Origin: Oenanthe sinensis
Taxonomy: Eukaryota > Streptophyta > Magnoliopsida > Apiales > Apiaceae
NCBI GenBank assembly: GCA_028671895.1
Contig: JAPMAC010000209.1
Location: 18,312,501 to 18,376,500 of the forward strand
Length of the DNA stretch: 64,000 bases
Direction of reading: 5' to 3'
Part shown: positions 57,322-64,000 of the stretch, piece after piece
Layout of the letters: every line of letters begins with the position of its first letter
How positions within the stretch are numbered: the stretch's first letter is position 1
Notes under the pieces: generated by a model
Databases searched by the model: none
Told to the model about the DNA's origin: nothing
What the model saw: only the letters and a program-made list of their open reading frames with translations
Made by a program: the position numbers and the translations under genes

Positions 57322-60300
57322 TTAATTTAAATTTAACATCCCTAATTCACTAACCAACCTAGAGAAAGTGGATTCGTCTAGTGGTTTCGTGAAGATGTCT
57401 GCAAGTTGTTGTTCTGTGGGTACAAAATGCAACTCCACAATTCCATTTATGACATGCTCTCGTATAAAGTGATACCTGATATCAATATGCTTTGTCCGTG
57501 AGTGCTGAACCGGATTGTTGGTTATAGCTATGGCGCTTGTGTTGTCGCAGTATATTGGAATCTTGTTCAACATAAAGCCATAGTCCTGAAGTTGGTTTCT
57601 CATCCATAGGATCTGAGCACAACAGCTACCAGCTACGATGTATTCTGCCTCTGCTGTTGAGGTAGACACTGAGTGCTGCTTCTTGCTATACCATGAGACC
57701 AATCTTCTTCCCAAGAATTGACAGCTTCCAGAAGTGCTCTTCCTGTCAATCTTACAACCTGCAAAATCCGAGTCTGTATAGCCGATTAGGTCAAAACCGG
57801 TACCTTTAGGATACCAAATTCCCAAATTTGGAGTACCCTTCAGGTATCTAAAAATTCTTTTGACAGCTATAAGGTGAGACTCTTTTGGGTTAGCTTGGAA
57901 CCGTGCACATAAGCAAGTGGAAAACATAATATCTGGCCTACTTGCAGTTAAGTAGAGTAGAGATCCAATCATACCTCTATAGCTTGTGATGTCGACAGAT
58001 TTACCTGATTTGTCCTCATCAAGCTTTGTAGCAGTTGGCATTGGAGTTTTGGCTGGAGCTGAATCTTCAAGTCCATATTTCTTCAGAAGATCTCTGATGT
58101 ACTTTGTCTGACAAATGAAGATCCCATCTTTCTTCTGACTTACTTGAAGTCCAAGAAAGAATGTCAGCTCGCCCATCATACTCATCTCGTACCTATTCTG
58201 CATTAACTTAGCAAATCTCTTGCAAAGCTCATCATTAGTAGAACCGAATATTATATCATCAACATATACTTGTACTAATATCATAGCATCTTTATGCATT
58301 TTATGAAAGAGAGTCTTATCTATGACACCTCTGATAAAACCATTTTCAATTAAGAATTCAGATAGTGTTTCATACCATTTCCGAGGTGCCTGCTTGAGTC
58401 CATAAAGAGCTTTAAAAAGGAAGTACACAAAGTCCATATAATCTTTGTTCTCGAAACCCGGAGGTTGCTCTACATATACTTCTTCTTCCAACTCCCCATT
58501 CAGGAATGCACTCTTCACATCCATTTGATAAACTTTAAAGTCTGAATGTGTTGCGAATGCCAAAAACATCCTGATGGCTTCAAGTCTTGCTACTGGTGCA
58601 TAGGTCTCGTCATAATCTATTCCTTCTTCTTGAGAATACCCCTTAGCAACCAGTCTGGCCTTGTTCCTCGTAACAATGCCATTTTCGTCCAACTTATTCC
58701 TGAATACCCATTTAGTGCCAATCACAGATTTGTCTTTAGGTCTGGGTACCAGTTTCCACACTTTCTGCCTATCAAACTGATTGAGTTCATCTTGCATCGC
58801 AATCACCCAATCTGGATCTTCTAGAGCATCTTCAACCTTTTTAGGTTCTTCCTCTGATAGAAAACCAGAGTACATACATTCATTTTCCGTTGCTCTTCTA
58901 GTCCTCACACCACTCTCTGGGTCACCAATGATTAATTCAAAGGGATGATCTCTGTTCCATACCCTCTGTCTAGGCAGATTAGCCCTTGATGATTGTCCTT
59001 CTTCGTAGTTGTGTTGAGAGTGACTAGCTGATCCTTCTTCACCTCCCCCTGAGTTGTTGCCTTCATTATTTGATGATCCACCAGTTGAGCTAGCAGGTTC
59101 AGTAACAGACTGATTTTGAAATACAGACTGTGATTGTGACTGTGTGGTATTACCAACACTTCCACTGCTTTGCTCTGGATTATCAATATTTGTGTATTCA
59201 TGGCTACCAGATGCAACACCAGGTACGTCTTCATCTCCTAAGTAGTATTCTGATAGATTTTCAATTTCCAGAGATTCAGAATCTTTATCCTTTTGAAGAC
59301 TTGGGAGTTTGGTGTCGTCAAACGTTACATTAAGGCTTTCAATGACCTTATGAGATTCAATCACATATACCCTGTACGCCTTAGACTCCAGTGAGTAACC
59401 AAGGAAAATCCCTTCATCTGCTTTAGCATCAAACTTGCCCAGATGTTCATCTTTCAATACATAGCATTTTCCACCAAACACATGAAAGTACTTCAGTGAT
59501 GGCTTTCTGTTGGTCATAATCTCATAGGATGTCTTTTCTAGATCTTTATTAATCAGGGTCCTATTTTGAGTGTAACAAGCTGTGTTGACTGCTTCTGCCC
59601 AAAAATATGTAGGTAGCTTTGACTGGCTTAACATAGTCCTTGCTGCTTCAATCAAAGTCCTATTTTTCCTTTCTACCACTCCATTCTGCTGTGGAGTTCT
59701 TGGGGCTGAGTATTGTCTTGAAATTCCTTGCTCCGTGCAGAATTCATTTAGAACTGCATTTCTGAATTCAGTTCCATTATCTGATCTGATCGTCCGCACA
59801 GGCAATCCAGCTTCCACCTCAATCTTTTTAATGTGATCGATTACCATTTGAGGTGCTTCATCCTTAGAATGCAAAAATAACACCCACGTGTACTTGGAGT
59901 AGTCGTCGACAATCACTAATGCATATTTCTTCTTTGAAACTGACATGACATTAACCGGTCCAAATATATCCATATGAATCAACTGGAGAGGTTCGCTGAT
60001 GCTTGACATGTCCTTACTTCTATGTGACGCCTTCTTTGACTTACCCTTTTCACATGCTTCACAGAGTCCTTCTTGGTAGAATTCCATCTGTGGTAACCCT
60101 CTCACCAATTCTCTTCTAACTAAAGAATTCATCGCCTTAAAGTTCAGGTGAGATAGTTTTCTGTGCCATAACCAACTCAACTCAGAGGATGCTTTACTGT
60201 AGAAACAACTTGCTTCTCCTCTGCTTGCAGTGTTTAAGTCAGCTACGAACAGATTTCCTTTTCTTACTCCTTTAAGAGCAAGCTTTTCATCTTTCCTGTT

Positions 60301-60630
60301 GGTGATCATACACTTTTCCTTCCTGAAGTCCACATTATATCCTTTATCTGTAAATTGACTGACGCTCAGCAAGTTGTGCTTCAGACCGTCAACAAGAGAG
60401 ATATTTTCAATGATGACATTTCCAACTTCCAGACTACCATATCCCTTAGTAAATCCTTTGCTGTCATCTCCAAAGGTTACAACTGGGCCGGTCTTCTCAA
60501 CCACATTTGTCAGCAGGGACTTGTCTCCTGTCATATGCCTTGAACATCCACTATCCAGAATCCACATGACTTTTTCATTAGTACCTATGCCCTGCAACCA
60601 CAAAGTGATTAATGTTTCTTTGGCACCCAA
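57322..60630 (-). CDS. Pol polyprotein of element E (protease, integrase, RT, RNase H)
   Basis: An open frame of 1,102 codons. The first codon is TTG because the frame begins inside gag, so no own ATG start is implied. Protease has LDSGCSRHMTGD (D26). Integrase has LWHRKLSHLN and CEACEKGK (zinc finger, about 155-195), then MDIFGP, RSDNGTEF and VVERKNR (about 220, 285, 317; D-D-E). An integrase-RT linker is rich in Ser/Gln/Asn. RT has KWVFRNKLDENG (about 642), MDVKSAFLNG and YVDDIIFGS (about 790). RNase H has GYTDSDFAG, STAEAEY and YCDNTSAIA. It ends FTKPLDESTF...MLNLN. All catalytic residues I looked for are present and there are no internal stops. It overlaps the gag end by 22 bp in the -1 frame. 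Confidence 0.93.
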   Translation of the reverse strand: MGAKETLITLWLQGIGTNEKVMWILDSGCSRHMTGDKSLLTNVVEKTGPVVTFGDDSKGFTKGYGSLEVGNVIIENISLVDGLKHNLLSVSQFTDKGYNVDFRKEKCMITNRKDEKLALKGVRKGNLFVADLNTASRGEASCFYSKASSELSWLWHRKLSHLNFKAMNSLVRRELVRGLPQMEFYQEGLCEACEKGKSKKASHRSKDMSSISEPLQLIHMDIFGPVNVMSVSKKKYALVIVDDYSKYTWVLFLHSKDEAPQMVIDHIKKIEVEAGLPVRTIRSDNGTEFRNAVLNEFCTEQGISRQYSAPRTPQQNGVVERKNRTLIEAARTMLSQSKLPTYFWAEAVNTACYTQNRTLINKDLEKTSYEIMTNRKPSLKYFHVFGGKCYVLKDEHLGKFDAKADEGIFLGYSLESKAYRVYVIESHKVIESLNVTFDDTKLPSLQKDKDSESLEIENLSEYYLGDEDVPGVASGSHEYTNIDNPEQSSGSVGNTTQSQSQSVFQNQSVTEPASSTGGSSNNEGNNSGGGEEGSASHSQHNYEEGQSSRANLPRQRVWNRDHPFELIIGDPESGVRTRRATENECMYSGFLSEEEPKKVEDALEDPDWVIAMQDELNQFDRQKVWKLVPRPKDKSVIGTKWVFRNKLDENGIVTRNKARLVAKGYSQEEGIDYDETYAPVARLEAIRMFLAFATHSDFKVYQMDVKSAFLNGELEEEVYVEQPPGFENKDYMDFVYFLFKALYGLKQAPRKWYETLSEFLIENGFIRGVIDKTLFHKMHKDAMILVQVYVDDIIFGSTNDELCKRFAKLMQNRYEMSMMGELTFFLGLQVSQKKDGIFICQTKYIRDLLKKYGLEDSAPAKTPMPTATKLDEDKSGKSVDITSYRGMIGSLLYLTASRPDIMFSTCLCARFQANPKESHLIAVKRIFRYLKGTPNLGIWYPKGTGFDLIGYTDSDFAGCKIDRKSTSGSCQFLGRRLVSWYSKKQHSVSTSTAEAEYIVAGSCCAQILWMRNQLQDYGFMLNKIPIYCDNTSAIAITNNPVQHSRTKHIDIRYHFIREHVINGIVELHFVPTEQQLADIFTKPLDESTFSRLVSELGMLNLN

Positions 60631-63155
60631 ACTTGTTTGGGTCCAAGAAATTTAGAGGTTCTTGCAGATGGTGTAACAGGTTCAGTTTTCACATCTTTAA
60701 GTTCTACTTTGACTGAACTCGAATCATGTTCCTTTGCCTTGACAGATTTGTCTTTTGGCTTAGGAGATTGAGTCTCCTTCCTAACCTTAGGAGGACTAGC
60801 AGTCTTTGCCCTTACCTTTTTCTTATTCATGCTTCTTTCTATGCCTATGCAATTACTAGAAGTAGATGCATTCATCAAATTAAAATAAGCATGCATAATG
60901 TTAAAAGCACATGGCATACATCCAGTAATACCACAAGGCAAATGAGAACTATTCATGTTAAACATGTTCTGCACAACAGGAATATTAGATTCTACTTTAA
61001 CCTTATTACATGCATGACTAAGGTGTCCAGCAGAATTGCAATTAGTACACAATTTCCTAGGTGTAGTGGGTACAGGTGTAGCAGAATTAGCAATTTTAAC
61101 ACCTACTTTCCCATTCCTATTACTCTTTGACTTGTTCTTGTTACCACCTAATTCAGTTTTAGCAGATTCGGTTTTAACTGACTTATTAGGTGTAACTTCT
61201 TCTACATTATTTTCCTCAACTTCTTTCTCTTTTAACTTATCCTCAACAAGCATTTCTTGTTTCCATACGATAGTATCTTCATCTAAGGGTTCTGATTGTG
61301 AGATCTTAAAGACAGGATTACTACTCTTCTTGATGACAAAAGGAACATTTTCATTTTCTAATAAAACAGTACTAGAAGCATTGAAAATTACATTCCTTTT
61401 ATCTTTCTTGTTTTTCCTTTTATGTTCATCGTAGTCAAAGCCTATACATGTCTTATTATCTAAGCTCTGCTTATCCATTATGTCTTTAGCAATATTAGCT
61501 GAGTTCTTAAAAGCTTCCAATTTTAACTCTAGCTCAGAAATCTTAGCCATAAGTGCTGTCTCAACCTCTGCATTACAGATAACCTTATTCTCTAAATATT
61601 CATTTCTTTCCTTAAGGTTATTAACTGTGATTCCTACAAGCTCTAGTTGTTCCTTTCCAGATTCTAGCTTTTTAATCTTCGCAACTAGTCTAGCATTTTC
61701 TGCTTCAGAAGCTAGCATGCTTGTGTGAATGTTAAACATCTCTATGCTCAAGTCATTAACAGTATTTTTATATTCTGATAGAGACATATCTACAGTGGTG
61801 AGAATAGGTACCTGTGATGATGATGGAGATTCTTCTGAAGTGTCTGCCATTAATGCAAGATTTCCATATTCTTCTTCTTCAGAATCTGTGTCATCCCAGC
61901 TTCTACCTTCAGCAATGTAAGCCTTGCCTTGTTGTTTTGCAACCAAAGCATCCAATCTCTGTTTCAACTTCTCATTCTCCCTTTTCAACTCATCATAGCT
62001 TTTCTTCTCGTATGAACTCTTCTTCTCATAAACCTTATTTTCTTTTACTTGTTTCGGTTTCTTACATTCAGTGGCGAAATGCCCTAGTTCATTGCAGTTG
62101 TAGCACCGGAACTTACTACGGTCTACCATGTTTGACTTGTAACCACCTCTTGAGTTGGATCCCGAAAATGATCTTGTCTTCTGAAATCTGCTACCAAAAC
62201 TTTTCTTGTACTTGGGATTCTTTCTGAATCTTATATGCTTGAAACGCCCTGCCAAGTACGCCATAGATTTGTCTTCCATCTCATCAAGCTCTTCCAATGT
62301 ATAAAAATCATCTTCCTCTTCAGCTTGTGATTCTGTAGCCATTTCAGCTTCAATGATCAATTCTTTACCAATCTTGGTTTCAACAACCTTTGCTTCAGAA
62401 GTCTTCACTTCATCTGCCACAAGAGCTGTGGTCTTCATTAGTGCTGCACTCTTACTATCCACTGAGCCGGAACCATAGATAATCAACCTCTGTTCTTGTT
62501 CCATTTCATAAGTCTTCAATTTTCCATATAGCTTTTCAAGGGGCATGACATTGAAGTTGTCCCTTTCTCTAATTGAAGAAACTTTATGCTCAACATGATG
62601 TGGAAGAGTCAACATAAACTTCCTGTTCGTTTCCCTTAACGGATAGTTCTTCCCCTGGATACTCAACTCATTTAATAATTTATTATATCACTCAAAAACT
62701 TGAGTGATTGTTTCTCCAGGAGTAGATTTGAACGCTTCATATCTTGATGTAAGTATATCCAACCGGTTCTCTTTTACTTCTTCTGTTCCTTCCATAATCA
62801 GTTCGATGGTTTCCCACATGTGCTTTCTAGATATACAATTTAGAATTTGATGGCACATGTCTTCATCCATTGAGTCAACAATAATCAACTGAAGGCCTAT
62901 GTCCAATGCAACAATTTCTTTCTCTGTATCAGTGAACTCTGTAGGATCCTTTGGAGTAGACCTTTGAGGAACTCTTACTCCGTCCACTGTAGATTCAGAA
63001 ATCATCTTCATTGGTACAAACGGTCCGTTCTCTAAGATACCCATGTACAATAGATTTGCAGCCTTAATAAACAGGGTCATCTTCTTTTTCCAAAGATTAT
63101 AATTCACTCTATCAAACTGAGGAACCTTGATACTTCCTACTTTCTGAGAACTCAT
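60609..63155 (-). pseudogene. Gag of element E, one in-frame TGA
   Basis: ATG at 63155 (MSSQKVGSIKVPQFDRVNYN); 849 codons to the TAA at 60609. The N-terminal region has the YNLWKKKMTLFIKA type found in copia gag, and MWETIELIMEGTEEVKENRL. A TGA at 62690-62688 interrupts after ETITQVFE; the same frame stays open down to 60609. The zinc knuckle CYNCNELGHFATEC is complete at 62112-62068, and a second one, CTNCNSAGHLSHAC, lies at 61053-61010. Between them is a long Lys/Glu-rich part with coiled-coil character (LKRENEKLKQRLDAL; LESGKEQLELVG). The C-terminus VWVPKKH runs into pol. The TGA could be a CGA-to-TGA transition, and it would abolish full-length gag in this copy. Confidence 0.9.
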
Positions 63156-63301
63156 GATATTGAATTTTTTAAAACTATTTAAGATTCAAAAAAAAATTCT
63201 GAGTGAAATATTTTGAAAATTAAAAAAAAATTCGCGAAAAATTCCAGAAGCTTAATACTGAAGTCCGAACAATAGATCCTGATTTGTAAACTCAATCAGT
63301 A

Positions 63302-63313
63302 AGCTCTGATACC
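63302..63313 (-). other. Primer-binding site of element E
   Basis: TGGTATCAGAGC on the minus strand, complementary to the 3' end of initiator-Met tRNA, a few bases from the LTR terminus at 63317. Confidence 0.88.
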
Positions 63314-63316
63314 AAT

Positions 63317-64000
63317 TGTTAGTCCCAAATATCGTAGAAGGGGGGGTTGAATACGATATTGTCCAATTTATAAAATATTCGCGGAATGGTTCTTGATGGA
63401 CTTAATCAGTTCGAACAGATATTAAATCAAACACAAGGTAAGCAATCACAACAACAGTTCATTCGGGGAATATATCGTTTTATTAATATAAACCCTGAGG
63501 TGCTCCACAAATCTAATCTTTCGATTAGTTACAATGATTCACTAGTACAACAGTTAGATTACAAGCTTTACTGAAAACAACAAGGGTAACAACAGCTGGG
63601 TACAAAGTTAATGGCTTCAGTGTTTACTCTTGAATGCTCTCTGGGTTTTCTCTCTGTTATTGCTCTGTGTATTTCTCTGTGAACTGAATGAATTGAATCA
63701 ATGACAAAGACGATGCCTTTGCTGCTTTTTGTGTAGTCTTTTTCAACTCTTGATACGTGGCCCATTTTGTGCCAAGTAAATCAGTTGCTTCTTCGCTTCT
63801 GTTTAACCTTAAGTATCGGGAACATTTTCTGAGTAATTGTTAACTATCGATGAGTCTGTAAATTAACTATCGGACACTTAAAACAATTCATGAAATAGAA
63901 TTAACTACTTCAAGCTGAGCAACTATCGGAGATATGTTAACTATCGGAAATATTCTCCAATAAATTAACTATCGGAATTATTGCTTGATTTATTAACTAT
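63317..64000 (-). mobile_element. 5' LTR of element E, 684 bp visible
   Basis: Same sequence as 51943-52626 with one visible substitution. It is cut by the window edge inside the TTAACTATCGG array. Confidence 0.92.

Larger units (their letters stand above)
51943..64000 (-). mobile_element. Young SIRE-like copia retrotransposon E (runs off the right edge)
   Basis: Minus-strand order: 5' LTR (64000-63317, incomplete), PBS, gag, pol, spacer, ORF3, PPT, 3' LTR (53760-51943, 1,818 bp). The visible 684 bp of the 5' LTR differ from the 3' LTR by one base that I can see (C to T at 52229/63621). Pol is fully open; gag has one stop and ORF3 is damaged. The large LTRs, initiator-Met PBS, long gag and extra ORF after pol fit the SIRE/Maximus lineage. 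Its expected right end is near 65134. Confidence 0.92.

Noticed and set aside
60726..62227. Plus-strand ORFs opposite E gag
   Set aside because: Complement frames of a Lys/Glu-rich coding strand; no independent evidence.

Overview
The window is nuclear DNA of a flowering plant, most likely a eudicot. The evidence is a spliced TLDc-domain gene with GT-AG introns, AT-rich intergenic DNA, and dense nests of plant LTR retrotransposons (Ty1/copia SIRE-like, another Ty1/copia type, Ty3/gypsy Tat/Retand-like and Tekay/del-like). The species cannot be named from the sequence. No tRNA, rRNA, CRISPR or bacterial operon structure was seen. All identity counts are by eye.

Layout. 1-2110: two LTR relics in opposite orientation. 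2443-10427 (+): an apparently intact eight-exon TLDc gene, predicted 383 aa; intron 3 holds a decayed minus-strand L1 LINE and intron 7 a (CCCT)n tract. 10911-12458: a PIF/Harbinger-type non-autonomous DNA transposon candidate with TTA target duplication. 12915-27145 (-): a decayed Tat/Retand-like gypsy element with tandem repeats, a broken intron-containing gene on the opposite strand, a broken gag-pol and a 5' LTR that was later hit by a young, internally deleted Tekay-like element (22416-26789, target duplication GAGGG). 27146-27340: an inverted scrap of a SIRE-like 3' tail.

27341-51064 is a relic SIRE-like element 'A' split by two complete elements. 'B' (28315-38899, target duplication GTTCC, 1,765-bp LTRs) sits inside A's LTR. 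'C' (41835-50901, target duplication AATAA, 1,555-bp LTRs) sits in A's interior. B has only rotten coding sequence. C has an almost intact gag-pol broken by one in-frame TAG. 51065-51942 is the start of another LTR ('D'). Element 'E' (51943 to beyond 64000, minus strand) interrupts D; it is a young SIRE-like element with gag (one stop), an open 1,102-codon pol and a damaged extra ORF between pol and the 3' LTR.

By LTR differences, E (1 difference in 684 bp visible) and the Tekay-like insert (about 2 in 743) are youngest, then C (about 10 in 1,555), then B (about 24 in 1,765).

The least expected signals are in the SIRE-like families. Each LTR family carries its own dense array of a short motif (GGCGCAACAAAA, GTCATACCGA or TTAACTATCGG). 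All share one strongly conserved block around GTGAACCAGACCAGTGCAC. E repeats its LTR motif as palindromes in its tail. Remnants of the extra ORF can be recognised in two families. In the Tat element, the spliced antisense gene and its in-frame 45-bp repeats are also notable.
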